Source: an uncultured Bacilli bacterium (GTDB lineage Bacteria; Bacillota_I; Bacilli_A; RF39; UBA660). From it: a stretch of DNA of 64,000 nucleotides. A program made the translations under genes and the position numbers. The notes under the pieces are model-generated. The model ran no database searches and was not told the DNA's origin. It worked only from the letters and a program-made list of their open reading frames with translations. Location of the stretch: assembly GCA_934149515.1 (NCBI GenBank), contig CAKPFD010000006.1, forward strand, positions 1 to 64,000. The letters run 5' to 3'. Below, piece after piece: positions 52,508-61,368 of the stretch; the first letter of the stretch is position 1, and every line of letters begins with the position of its first letter.

Positions 52508-53487
52508 GGTAAATAGATAAGTTCTTGATAAGGAACTTTTGTATCCAACTCTTTTGCTGCTTGCATAATTTCCTGTAAGTGGTTAAATGATTCTTCTTTA
52601 AATTCTGTTGTTGTTGGCCATGCTTCAATTTGACGATAACGACTGACAACTTTTGTTACATCTTTTAAAGAAGTATCTGGAAATTGATTTAAAATAGCTT
52701 TTGCTACTTCTTCATCACTATGTTGATGTACAAAGTCTAGTCCTTTTTGAATGGCATTAGTAAATTGTTGGATTAAGTCTTTATGATTTTTTAAATAACT
52801 ATCTCTTGCAAAATAAGCTGTATAAGGAACAACTCCACCTAATTCTCCAATACTAGCAACAACATAACCATATCCTTGTTTTTCAAGTTGTAAAGCATTT
52901 GGTTCAAACAAACTAACAAAATCTCCTTGCCCTCCAATAAAAGCACTACTCATTGCAGAAAAAGCAACAGAAGTATCAATTGTAACATCATAATTTGGAT
53001 CAATTCCATTTTCTCTTAATCCCCATTCAAGTGTCATTTCAGGCATTCCACCTTTTCTACCTCCAATAATAGTCTTACCTTTTAAGTCTTCTAGGGTGAA
53101 AGAATCAATTGGTTTTCTAGAAACTAAAAATGATCCATCTTTTTGTGTTAATTGAGCAAATGTTTTTAAATAATCCTTTTCTCCACCATTATAAACGTAA
53201 ATGGTTGTTTCACTTCCAGCAAAACCAATATCAGCATCACCTGATAAAACAGCAGCACTAACTTTATCTGCTCCTGAAGCTAAAATTAGATCAATATCAA
53301 TATTTTCATCAGTAAAATAACCTTTTTCAATGGCTACATACATCGGTGCATAAAAAATAGTGTGAGCAACTTCTGCTAATTTTACGATTTTACGTGTAGT
53401 ATCACGGTGTCGAAAGCTAAATAAGGTAGCACAAGCAATGATAAAAATAATGATAATAGCCAAAAGATAGGTAATCTTCTTTTTCAA
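52504..53487 (-). CDS. ABC transporter substrate-binding protein, NMT1/SsuA-like
   Basis: 327 residues: hydrophobic N-terminus with FIIACATL, which may be a lipobox (Cys near residue 19), and a periplasmic-type two-lobe fold: FYAPMYVAIEKGYF, GSETTIYVYNGG, GRKGGMPEMTLEWGL. Relatives bind sulfonates, nitrate or thiamine precursors. The start is a TTG with GGAGG seven bases upstream. I see no TPP or other riboswitch upstream. Confidence 0.85.
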   Translation of the reverse strand: MKKKITYLLAIIIIFIIACATLFSFRHRDTTRKIVKLAEVAHTIFYAPMYVAIEKGYFTDENIDIDLILASGADKVSAAVLSGDADIGFAGSETTIYVYNGGEKDYLKTFAQLTQKDGSFLVSRKPIDSFTLEDLKGKTIIGGRKGGMPEMTLEWGLRENGIDPNYDVTIDTSVAFSAMSSAFIGGQGDFVSLFEPNALQLEKQGYGYVVASIGELGGVVPYTAYFARDSYLKNHKDLIQQFTNAIQKGLDFVHQHSDEEVAKAILNQFPDTSLKDVTKVVSRYRQIEAWPTTTEFKEESFNHLQEIMQAAKELDTKVPYQELIYLP

Positions 53488-53589
53488 ACTGTATCCTCCT
53501 TTCAGTTCAAAGTATTATATGTCAAAAAAAAGTAAGCGTGCTTATTTTGTGGAAAAGCCATACGAAAAATACAAAACTTTTTAAACCTA

Positions 53590-53619
53590 TTGCTTTTTTT
53601 AGATATTGTTTTTTATAAT
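53590..53619 (+). promoter_or_regulatory. Promoter of the 53644 regulator
   Basis: TTGCTT and TATAAT with 18-base spacing, 24 bases before the start codon. Confidence 0.55.
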
Positions 53620-53643
53620 GGCACTAACAAAGGAGGAAAATAA

Positions 53644-53949
53644 ATGAATACAGAAATTTTAGAATTATTGATGAAGGAAAAAAAGATTAAAAGTTATTAT
53701 CAGTTGGCTAAGGAGATGAATATTCCTTATACTAGTTTGTTAGATATTGTTCATGGCAAAGGTTTAAAGATCACAAATATGAAAATGATTGCAAATTTTT
53801 TTGATATCAGTATTGACTGCCTAACCAGCAAAACCACTTATTATTATGTGATAAAAGAAGATAATACTCTACAAAAATACTTGCCATTAACCAAAGATGA
53901 ACAAGCTAAAAGATTTTTATTACCGTTATTTCAAGAAAATGTACTTTAA
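53644..53949 (+). CDS. XRE-family small regulator
   Basis: 101 residues: helix-turn-helix YQLAKEMNIPYTSLLDIVHGK and a second helix KMIANFFDISIDCLT, then a short unknown tail. A strong AGGAGGAAA precedes the ATG. It is divergent from the ABC importer operon and might regulate it. Confidence 0.82.
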   Translation: MNTEILELLMKEKKIKSYYQLAKEMNIPYTSLLDIVHGKGLKITNMKMIANFFDISIDCLTSKTTYYYVIKEDNTLQKYLPLTKDEQAKRFLLPLFQENVL

Positions 53950-53988
53950 AAAACTGCTTTGCTATCCTAAAGATAACAAAACAGTTTT
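53950..53988. terminator. Bidirectional terminator between the XRE gene and tsaD
   Basis: A long stem with arms 53950-53966 and 53972-53988 (AAAACTG ... CAGTTTT outer part, TATC/GATA inner part, two mismatches). It serves both converging genes. Confidence 0.75.
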
Positions 53989-55012
53989 ACTTTGATGAAA
54001 TAGATTCCAAAGGCATACTAGAATAACTATTACTATCATAATTTGCAAATACACCATTTTGATAAAGATAATATCCAGCACTTGCAATCATCGCAGCATT
54101 ATCCGTACAAAATAGCATTGGTGGAATCGATAAAGAAACATGTAATTCTTCACACAGTTGGCTTGCTTGCTTCCGTAACTCTTGATTAGCAGCAACTCCA
54201 CCTGCAATAATAAGATGGGAAATATGTTCTTGTTCCAAAGCCATCTTTGTTTTAGAAATAACACTAGAAATTGCTACATTTTGAAAAGAAGCAGCTAAAT
54301 CCGCTTGGCGTATTTCATGATGTAATTGTTTTTCATGATGAGCCAAATTAATAACAGCACTTTTTAAACCACTAAAAGAAAAATTATAACTATGATCTTG
54401 CAATGGTCTTGGTAAAGAATACGTCGTTTTACCTGTTGTTGCTAATTGATCAAGTTTTGGGCCACCAGGATAAGGTAAGCCAATCACTCTAGCAACTTTA
54501 TCATAACATTCCCCAATAGCATCATCCAAAGTACCACCTAATTTTTCAAAATGTAAATGACTAGTCATTTTGACAAGTTCAGTATGACCACCACTAACAA
54601 CTAAAGCTAGCAAAGGAAATTGTAATGGTTGAACCAAATTATTTGCATAAATATGTCCTGCAATATGGTGAACGGGAATCAACGGTTTTTGATAAACATA
54701 AGCCAAAGTCTTAGCAGCTTCCAATCCGATTAATAGAGAACCAATTAAACCAGGACCTTGTGTAAAAGCAATAGCATCAATCTGTTCAAAAGACATGTTG
54801 GCTTTCTTTAAGCAGGCCTCTAAAACAAACGTAATATTCTTTACATGCTCCCTACTAGCAATTTCTGGAACAACCCCACCAAAAAGTTCATGAATATCAA
54901 TTTGAGAAGAAATAACCGTTGCAATCTCATCCGTACCATTTTTGACAATAGAACAACTTGTTTCATCACAACTACTCTCAATCCCCAAAATATAAATATC
55001 TTTATCTTTCAT
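53987..55012 (-). CDS. tsaD: tRNA threonylcarbamoyladenosine transferase subunit TsaD
   Basis: 341 residues, ASKHA fold: ILGIESSCDETS, metal site HHIAGHIYAN, VVSGGHTELV, DDAIGECYDKVAR, GGVAANQELR. TsaD transfers the threonylcarbamoyl group to A37 of ANN-decoding tRNAs, with TsaB and TsaE, encoded at 58.8-59.9 kb. Monocistronic. Confidence 0.96.
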   Translation of the reverse strand: MKDKDIYILGIESSCDETSCSIVKNGTDEIATVISSQIDIHELFGGVVPEIASREHVKNITFVLEACLKKANMSFEQIDAIAFTQGPGLIGSLLIGLEAAKTLAYVYQKPLIPVHHIAGHIYANNLVQPLQFPLLALVVSGGHTELVKMTSHLHFEKLGGTLDDAIGECYDKVARVIGLPYPGGPKLDQLATTGKTTYSLPRPLQDHSYNFSFSGLKSAVINLAHHEKQLHHEIRQADLAASFQNVAISSVISKTKMALEQEHISHLIIAGGVAANQELRKQASQLCEELHVSLSIPPMLFCTDNAAMIASAGYYLYQNGVFANYDSNSYSSMPLESISSK

Positions 55013-55066
55013 TCTATCATCTCATTTCGCTACTTATTTTATCATGACTTGTTCATAATGTAAATG

Positions 55067-55091
55067 AAAAAGCTTGTAGGTAACTACAAAC
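55067..55091 (-). terminator. Terminator of the GntR/ABC operon
   Basis: GCTTGTAG (55072-55079) and CTACAAAC (55084-55091) form a perfect inverted repeat except one G-T pair; a TTTTTC run follows. It overlaps the stop at 55084. Confidence 0.65.
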
Positions 55092-55464
55092 TCTCTATCA
55101 TGGCAGTAAGTTTTTCAGATAAGTGATTTTTATCATACCCGATTTGAATCAACTCTTCCATACTTTCCTTTATCTTTTCAAACTCCTGTGAAACTCTATT
55201 TTCTCTTACTTTACTTATTTCATGAGAGACAAAGCATCCTTTCGTAGAAACACTTACAATAAACCCCTTACTTTCTAATTCATCATAAGCCTTTTTAACC
55301 GTATTAGGATTAATCCCTAAATGATTTGCTAACTCTCGAATAGAAGGTAAAGAATCACCTTCTTTTAATAAACCAAGAGAAATATATCGTTCTATTTGAG
55401 CAATAACTTGTTGATAAATTGGATAACGATTTTGATAATCCAAAATAATCATATCACAATTCAT
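55084..55464 (-). CDS. GntR-family regulator, YtrA type
   Basis: 126 residues: winged-helix DNA-binding domain (PIYQQVIAQIERYISLG, LPSIRELANHLGINPNTVKKAYDELE) and a short helical tail, without an effector domain, as in YtrA. It is the last gene of the operon, behind the ATPase and permease; the start overlaps the permease stop (ATGA). It probably represses its own operon through the dyad upstream of the ATPase gene. Confidence 0.9.
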   Translation of the reverse strand: MNCDMIILDYQNRYPIYQQVIAQIERYISLGLLKEGDSLPSIRELANHLGINPNTVKKAYDELESKGFIVSVSTKGCFVSHEISKVRENRVSQEFEKIKESMEELIQIGYDKNHLSEKLTAMIESL

Positions 55465-57419
55465 GATTCCATCTCCTGATCCATTATATCATCAAAATAA
55501 GAAAGAAGATCTGTCTGATTCGTAATATAGTAAAATTCATTTTTATTTGTATAAAATTTTAAAATAAGATGATCCTTTGTACAATCAACTTTGGTATTTG
55601 CTGTTTTTAAGGTATTAATAACATTAGTAATTTTATCCATATCATGAATCGTTTGATTATTTTTGGTATTTTCAATAGTAAATATACTAGAAGAACGTAA
55701 TAAAGAAAAATTCAAATCATTATTCTGCGTTGCAAGTATTGTTGCAAGTTGTTGATTTTGTTGGAAAGGAATAGATAATACTTGTAACTTATGTTTATAA
55801 TAAACCACTACATCAATAGATTCATTCCAATTGATATCCGTTAATGGGCTAGATAATGTCTGCATTACTAAAGGCTTAATATTTTCTAAATCCTGATGCA
55901 AATAATGATGATCCAAGAAAGAAACACCAAGTAGTTTTTGCGAAGACACCTTAAATTCATTTTGAACAGTTTTATCTTGCTTTAATAAGGCCATAAATTG
56001 TTCATATTGTTCATTCGTCAAACTTAAATATCCAGTATAAGAAAAATGGTTTTTTAATGCTAAAGTAAATGATATATAATGTAAATCATCTTTTGATGGT
56101 TGTACTTGATAAGCATATTGTAGTAAAGTCTGAATTTGATCTTTTGCTGAAAATTCTAAAGTATCAAATAGTGAAGAAGAAGCATAACCAAGTTCTACTG
56201 AATCAATACCAGAAAGTTTAAAAGATAAAATATCATCAATACTCATCTGCTCTTTTATAAAAGAAAAACCTTTCATCTGCTTTCCTTGTAAATAAGCTTC
56301 CATTCCATAATAGTAACCATAACACAATAAAATACAGAATAAATAGCAAAAGAAAGTCTTCAAAGGATGCGTTAAAGAACGTCTTGTAATAAAATCATAG
56401 ATATAATAATACGCTAACAAAACTAATAATAAAATAAATGTACTTTCAAAAGAAGTCTTTAAAAGAACAACTATTAAAATAAATGGTAATACACTAAGTG
56501 ATTTTACTAATATATGAATTTTAAAATGAACAAATGAAGTTTCACATTCCTCCATTTTTCTACGACGGAAAGTAAAATAACCAATCACAGCAAAAATAAT
56601 ACTCATCAAAAATGTTTGAAATAAAATCACAGGTTGATAAAGTGGAACAGATACATCAAGAAAAGAAAAAACATTTAGCACTGGAATACTATAAGATGGT
56701 GTATAAATTCTATCTAAAGTTGTATAGTAATAACCATTTTTAGCTTGTTCATTACAATTTTTAACACCCACTGCATCTTCACAATCTTCATAATAAATTT
56801 GAGAACACCACTTATCATTCTTATTACATTTTAATTCTACTAAACGTGTTTGATCATTTAATAAAACTTGATGAACAGAAAATACAAAAGGAACAAAAAA
56901 CAACAACACAAAAGTAACAACAATCTGAGTAATTAAATTACCAGCAATACTCATTGCAATATTACTAAGTGTAAAAACATATATATATCCTAAAGTATAC
57001 AATAAAAAATAATCCCAAACCATTGATAAGCTCAATGTAACTTGTGGATAAAATGCCGTTAACAAGAATAAGAAAAATATATTCATAGCAAACATAAAGA
57101 TAATAAGAAAAATTCCACATACTGTGCTACTAACAAAGATCTGTCTTCTAGATAATGGCATACTAAGCATAAAATCAACTTTTTTCTTTTTGTAAACAAA
57201 GGAAAAGAAGATGAATGACAATAAAATGGGAATTACATACATAAATCCAGTAACAAAAATATTATTATCTAATAAGTTAATAACACCAAAACTAGTCTGA
57301 GAAATTTGCATAAGACTAACAATTAATGGAAATAAAAATAATAAAATTGCAAGTAATGCTCTAGATTTTTTTAAAACTTGATGAATATAATCAACGTGCA
57401 ACCATTTCTTCAAATTCAT
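55461..57419 (-). CDS. ABC-2-type permease with large extracellular domain
   Basis: 652 residues. About ten or more membrane helices in two groups, with an extracellular loop in the first half carrying Cys residues (KCNKNDKWC, YEDCEDAVGVKNC) that could form disulfides, and a large C-terminal soluble domain. It is the membrane part of the exporter with the ATPase upstream (29-base overlap). The YtrA-type setting suggests response to cell-wall-active compounds; the substrate is unknown. Confidence 0.75.
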   Translation of the reverse strand: MNLKKWLHVDYIHQVLKKSRALLAILLFLFPLIVSLMQISQTSFGVINLLDNNIFVTGFMYVIPILLSFIFFSFVYKKKKVDFMLSMPLSRRQIFVSSTVCGIFLIIFMFAMNIFFLFLLTAFYPQVTLSLSMVWDYFLLYTLGYIYVFTLSNIAMSIAGNLITQIVVTFVLLFFVPFVFSVHQVLLNDQTRLVELKCNKNDKWCSQIYYEDCEDAVGVKNCNEQAKNGYYYTTLDRIYTPSYSIPVLNVFSFLDVSVPLYQPVILFQTFLMSIIFAVIGYFTFRRRKMEECETSFVHFKIHILVKSLSVLPFILIVVLLKTSFESTFILLLVLLAYYYIYDFITRRSLTHPLKTFFCYLFCILLCYGYYYGMEAYLQGKQMKGFSFIKEQMSIDDILSFKLSGIDSVELGYASSSLFDTLEFSAKDQIQTLLQYAYQVQPSKDDLHYISFTLALKNHFSYTGYLSLTNEQYEQFMALLKQDKTVQNEFKVSSQKLLGVSFLDHHYLHQDLENIKPLVMQTLSSPLTDINWNESIDVVVYYKHKLQVLSIPFQQNQQLATILATQNNDLNFSLLRSSSIFTIENTKNNQTIHDMDKITNVINTLKTANTKVDCTKDHLILKFYTNKNEFYYITNQTDLLSYFDDIMDQEMES

Positions 57420-58293
57420 ATCCTAATACCTCCATTTCATAAATAAATATTTCTTCTAAAGTAAGTGGTAAAAAGTCAAGTAATAAAGGCTTCATCTTTT
57501 CTAGTTCTGCCTTTAAAGATTTTTCATTCCCTTTTAAAATTAAAGTTGCAACACTACCATTCTTTTTATAATTTAAAACATCAAATTTTGCAAATTTTTG
57601 TTCATCAAAAGCAGTAGAAAAACCAATTTGAACTTTATACATATTTGTCTTCAACGTATCAATTTCACTTTCAAATAAAATTCCACCTTGATAAAGCAAT
57701 CCTAAATGATCACAAATATCTTCAAGTTCTCTTAAATTATGGCTTGTCATAATAATGGTAGTATCTTGTTTTGTCATCTGCTCCATTAGTTTCTTTTTCA
57801 TGAAGTTTCTAACAACCGGATCAAGACCATCAAAAGTTTCATCAAAAAACAAATATTTAGCATTGGTAGCAATCGCACAAATTAAAGCACATTGACGTTT
57901 CATACCTTTTGAAAAAGTATCAATTGAGCGATGTAAATCTAAATGTAATACTGCTGCTAGCTCTTTCACCTGACTCATATCAAATTTAGGATATAAGCTT
58001 TGATAAATCTTTGCATAATCTACTAACGTATAACCAGTATAAAAAAATAAATCATCTGGAACAAAAACAATATTTTTCTTTACTACTGGTTGATCAAATG
58101 GATCTACTCCATCAATCATAATCTCTCCTGATTCTCTTTGATAAATCCCTGTCAATAGTCGTAGTAACGTTGATTTGCCAGCACCATTTGCACCGACAAG
58201 TCCATAAATACTATTATCTTCTATTTTACAAGATAAGTTATCAATAATTTTCTGTTGAGAAAACGATTTGGATATTTTTTGAACTTGTATCAT
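57391..58293 (-). CDS. ABC transporter ATPase, YtrB type
   Basis: 300 residues. Walker A GANGAGKST, signature FSKGMKRQCAL, Walker B YLFFDETFDGLD, switch His in MTSHNLRELED. The signature FSKGMKRQ is typical of the YtrB/BcrA group. First gene of the operon, with a strong promoter upstream. Confidence 0.9.
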   Translation of the reverse strand: MIQVQKISKSFSQQKIIDNLSCKIEDNSIYGLVGANGAGKSTLLRLLTGIYQRESGEIMIDGVDPFDQPVVKKNIVFVPDDLFFYTGYTLVDYAKIYQSLYPKFDMSQVKELAAVLHLDLHRSIDTFSKGMKRQCALICAIATNAKYLFFDETFDGLDPVVRNFMKKKLMEQMTKQDTTIIMTSHNLRELEDICDHLGLLYQGGILFESEIDTLKTNMYKVQIGFSTAFDEQKFAKFDVLNYKKNGSVATLILKGNEKSLKAELEKMKPLLLDFLPLTLEEIFIYEMEVLGYEFEEMVAR

Positions 58294-58304
58294 ATTTCCT
58301 CCTT

Positions 58305-58325
58305 TGTACTATTTGTGCTAGTACA
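58305..58325. promoter_or_regulatory. Likely GntR operator
   Basis: TGTACTA (58305-58311) and its reverse complement TAGTACA (58319-58325) are separated by seven bases, directly downstream of the -10 element. The YtrA-type regulator of this operon is the obvious binder. Confidence 0.6.
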
Positions 58326-58330
58326 GTTAT

Positions 58331-58358
58331 ATTGTAACATGTAACAATAATATGTCAA
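58331..58358 (-). promoter_or_regulatory. Promoter of the ABC exporter/GntR operon
   Basis: On the minus strand a perfect TTGACA (58353-58358) and TACAAT (58331-58336) are 16 bases apart. TGTAACA is repeated directly at 58333 and 58340 in the spacer and -10 area. Confidence 0.6.
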
Positions 58359-58370
58359 GTTTTTTAGCAA

Positions 58371-58393
58371 AAGAAAAAGTATCAAACGATACT
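58371..58393 (-). terminator. Terminator of the tsaE-tsaB-rimI operon
   Basis: AGTATC (58378-58383) and GATACT (58388-58393) form a hairpin with loop AAAC and a TTTTTC run on the minus strand. It overlaps the rimI stop. Confidence 0.65.
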
Positions 58394-58799
58394 AAAATTC
58401 TCTCATCATTAAAATTCCATCAACACCATGATAGTAATTAGGTCGAATTGCTACTTTTTGAAATTGAAACTGACAATACAAAGAAATAGCAGCAGTATTA
58501 TTACTAGATACTTCCAAACTAATATTTTTGACCTTTTTACTAAAAGCAATTTGTTCTAAGTATTGTAATAGTTTCGTTGCAATATGTTGCCGGCGATAAC
58601 CAACATATACTTGTAACTGTTCAATTTCTATTCGATCATAAAGTAAACTATAAAGAAGATAAGCACAAACTCTATTTTCCCGTTCAAAAACAATTATTTT
58701 TGCAAATGGATTAAATTGTAACGAAGTGTCTAATTCATTCACATCATCTAGAAAAAACGCCATTTTTTCGCTAGGAAGTTGATCATATTCTAATATCAT
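58392..58799 (-). CDS. rimI: GNAT acetyltransferase, RimI-like
   Basis: 135 residues. GNAT fold with acetyl-CoA loop VGYRRQHIATKLLQYLE and the SSNNTAAISLYCQFQFQKVAIRPNYY-type end. RimI acetylates the N-terminus of ribosomal protein S18 and is often encoded with tsaB; here the starts and stops overlap (ATGA). Confidence 0.82.
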   Translation of the reverse strand: MILEYDQLPSEKMAFFLDDVNELDTSLQFNPFAKIIVFERENRVCAYLLYSLLYDRIEIEQLQVYVGYRRQHIATKLLQYLEQIAFSKKVKNISLEVSSNNTAAISLYCQFQFQKVAIRPNYYHGVDGILMMREF

Positions 58800-59419
58800 A
58801 AATTACATTTCTCTTCTGCTTCTGTTTTCTTTAAATAATCTGGATTAACAAGATGAGGATCTACACTATCCCAAGATTCAACATGCTGAACAATTTTTAA
58901 AATATCTGGATGATAAGGTACAACAGATAAATCATCAAAAGAATCATTGCTAATGATTGTGAAAGGGCCAACTTCCTTTGCTAGTTCTAATAATTTAGCA
59001 AGTGGAATATATTGTTTTTCCACAATTGATTTCATATTCTTATCATATATCGCACCATATACATATCCACGTCTAGCATCAATTAATGGCAAACGATAAT
59101 CACAATTAGAAACAGAAAGCGCCATTGCTTCTAAAGAAGAAACAGGAACAATTGGTTTCTGCAAAGACCACGCCATTACCTTAGCAATTGTAATACCAAT
59201 ACGAACCCCAGTAAAAGAACCAGGACCATTGACAACAACAATTCGATCGATATCACTTGGTTGCAATTGCACTTTTTCAAAGTTTTGAACAATAATAGGT
59301 AACGCATCTATCGATAAATTTTGATTCAAGCAGACTTGTGCTTCAACAAGCAATTGATCATCTTGAACTAAACCAGTATATAAATAGTTAGACGATGTAT
59401 CAATATAAAGACTAATCAT
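58796..59419 (-). CDS. tsaB: TsaB, partner of TsaD
   Basis: 207 residues, ASKHA fold related to TsaD but without metal ligands: YIDTSSNYLYTGL, GPGSFTGVRIGITIAK, VPVSSLEAMA, DARRGYVYGAIY. It forms the tRNA t6A synthase complex with TsaD and TsaE. The ATG overlaps the tsaE stop. Confidence 0.93.
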   Translation of the reverse strand: MISLYIDTSSNYLYTGLVQDDQLLVEAQVCLNQNLSIDALPIIVQNFEKVQLQPSDIDRIVVVNGPGSFTGVRIGITIAKVMAWSLQKPIVPVSSLEAMALSVSNCDYRLPLIDARRGYVYGAIYDKNMKSIVEKQYIPLAKLLELAKEVGPFTIISNDSFDDLSVVPYHPDILKIVQHVESWDSVDPHLVNPDYLKKTEAEEKCNL

Positions 59420-59874
59420 AAAATAGCCTCTACTATATCTTCGTATACTTGTCCATGTGGTGTAATTGTAATGATACGCATATCCTCATCTTCATCAGAG
59501 ACTCTAAACTTAATATCTAATCTTTCTTCTGGTAAAGAATCTGCAATCATATCAGCCCACTCGATAATCGTAATACCACCTTTTGCATAGTATTCTTCTA
59601 TACCTATATCATCTACATTACCGTCCAAACGATAAACATCCATATGATATAAAGGTAATTCACCACTAGTATACTCTTTAATAATATTAAATGTAGGAGA
59701 AGTAATTTCTTCCTCCACCTCTAAAGCAGAAGCAAATCCCTTAGCAAAAATAGTTTTACCAGATCCTAAATCTCCATTTAAACAGATCACCATATTAGGA
59801 AACTTTTCAGATTCGATATTCTGTGCTAATTCAATTGTGTCTTTTTCACTATAAGACGTTATTTTATAATTCAT
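59416..59874 (-). CDS. tsaE: TsaE ATPase of the t6A pathway
   Basis: 152 residues. P-loop GDLGSGKTIFAKG near residue 35, SPTFNIIKEY, LYHMDVYRL and IIEWADMI. TsaE drives the TsaBD complex with ATP. First gene of tsaE-tsaB-rimI. Confidence 0.93.
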   Translation of the reverse strand: MNYKITSYSEKDTIELAQNIESEKFPNMVICLNGDLGSGKTIFAKGFASALEVEEEITSPTFNIIKEYTSGELPLYHMDVYRLDGNVDDIGIEEYYAKGGITIIEWADMIADSLPEERLDIKFRVSDEDEDMRIITITPHGQVYEDIVEAIL

Positions 59875-59959
59875 TTTTTCACCTCTATCAACTACCAGAT
59901 CATTATATCAAAGTATGAATTATCTTTTCAAGCTATTTTGCAAATCTATTTTTAATAAT

Positions 59960-59983
59960 AAAAAACCGACATATCATATGCCG
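59960..59983 (-). terminator. Terminator of surface operon B
   Basis: CGACATA (59967-59973) and TATGCCG (59977-59983) pair with one G-T; a TTTTTT run follows on the minus strand, right after the stop at 59996. Confidence 0.65.
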
Positions 59984-59995
59984 ATTATTATTCAT

Positions 59996-60490
59996 TTATT
60001 TTTTCTTAGGAATTACATTTTTGCTATGTTGTAAACTTCTTACTGACTCTTGAAAATTGAATACCTTATTCGCTAAATCACTTAAACTAGATTCATCCTG
60101 ATGATCTGCCATCAATTTACCATCTATAAAAAATGAATCAAGATATTGCATTTTCCTTTTACACATTTCATCTTCTATTTCTAATTGCGAATAATCATTT
60201 TTCAAGCCATCAAAAACATAGCTAAGGACATATTCAAGATTACCATATCTAATAACCTTACCCTCTACGCTTGAAGGAAATTCTTGCTTTAATCTTTCCA
60301 ATTCTACAGTAGAAATCAAATCTACTTCTCCTTCATAACAAGGACGATTAAATTGAACTAATTCTCCTTTTGAATTCATCTCAGTACTAGAAACTGGTTT
60401 AAGATAAATAACATAAGCATAATTTGAATCCTTATTAGCCACTTCTTGACTCAATTCTTCCATTCCTAAAAAATTATCTAAATTTGACAT
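59996..60490 (-). CDS. Hypothetical protein at the end of surface operon B
   Basis: 164 residues, soluble, acidic to neutral, no signal peptide or motif that I recognise. The ATG at 60488-60490 has GGGGG upstream. It lies 34 bases after the five-helix membrane protein gene. Module A has the LtaS-like gene in the corresponding place, so this is not a core module member. Confidence 0.5.
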   Translation of the reverse strand: MSNLDNFLGMEELSQEVANKDSNYAYVIYLKPVSSTEMNSKGELVQFNRPCYEGEVDLISTVELERLKQEFPSSVEGKVIRYGNLEYVLSYVFDGLKNDYSQLEIEDEMCKRKMQYLDSFFIDGKLMADHQDESSLSDLANKVFNFQESVRSLQHSKNVIPKKK

Positions 60491-60524
60491 TTTCATTCCC
60501 CCTAATTTTATACTTCAAATAATT

Positions 60525-61352
60525 TTATAAAGTCTTATATAAATGATTAAATTCTTCTAATGATGACTGTTGCTCTTTTTCCTTTTCATTTTTTAAAATT
60601 TGAGCCATCATTTTATATTCTTCTAATGTAAATTCTGGTTGAAATGTTGTTTCTTTTTTAATTGGTTCAACATCTTTTAAAATCATATCATTATCATTTT
60701 TTATGGATTTTTCTACGAAAGTTTTATGATTAAAATCACCGGTTAAACAATAGTTTATAGGTTCTTCTTCAGTATTTTTACGATGACGATTTAAATACTT
60801 AGAAATTAAACTATAAAAAATCAAAAATAAAACCCATATGACAAAAAGGAACATACTGCATTCAAATAAGCTACGTACTTGATTGCTACGATATAATTCT
60901 TCGACATTAAAGACATTCAATTTTAATTCGTTAATTAAGGCTAAAACCAAAATAAACAAATAAAGCAAAACACCAAATACAACAGAATTAAGTAATTTTA
61001 ACATTGGTGCAATTTTCTTCTGAAACATTGTTTTCCATAAAATGATATTACTGATAATAAACATCAATAAATAAACAATAATTGTTGGAAAATAATAACT
61101 AATGAACATTTGATTAATTGCATAATCTAATAAACTTGCAAAACTTTTACCATATTGAATGGCAAAAAAGATAAATGCTGCAACATAAATTAGAATATAA
61201 GCTTTTTTACTTTCTTTTTGATTAGAACGATTCGTTGTTGCAAATAAATATACTAAAAAGCAAATAATAATGAAAGCAATAGCATACAAAGGAGATGACG
61301 TTATCAACTCCCAAATAAATTTTAATTGTTCAATAATTGATAATGGATTCAA
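60525..61352 (-). CDS. Five-helix membrane protein of surface module B
   Basis: 275 residues: five predicted membrane helices in the first 190 residues, then a cytoplasmic charged tail of about 80 residues absent from the module A version. The third helix (YYFPTIIVYL) and the SNQVRSLF...FLFVIWVLFLIF end resemble the 21344 protein. It starts with TTG 16 bases after the sortase stop, the same distance as in module A; GGGGTGATGAAGG is the ribosome site. Unknown family. Confidence 0.65.
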   Translation of the reverse strand: MNPLSIIEQLKFIWELITSSPLYAIAFIIICFLVYLFATTNRSNQKESKKAYILIYVAAFIFFAIQYGKSFASLLDYAINQMFISYYFPTIIVYLLMFIISNIILWKTMFQKKIAPMLKLLNSVVFGVLLYLFILVLALINELKLNVFNVEELYRSNQVRSLFECSMFLFVIWVLFLIFYSLISKYLNRHRKNTEEEPINYCLTGDFNHKTFVEKSIKNDNDMILKDVEPIKKETTFQPEFTLEEYKMMAQILKNEKEKEQQSSLEEFNHLYKTL

Positions 61353-61368
61353 CCTTCATCACCCCTTT

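Noticed and set aside
53488..53640. A possible TPP riboswitch upstream of the NMT1-type binding protein
   Set aside because: No CTGAGA-type core or matching stems are visible, only a regulator promoter on the other strand.
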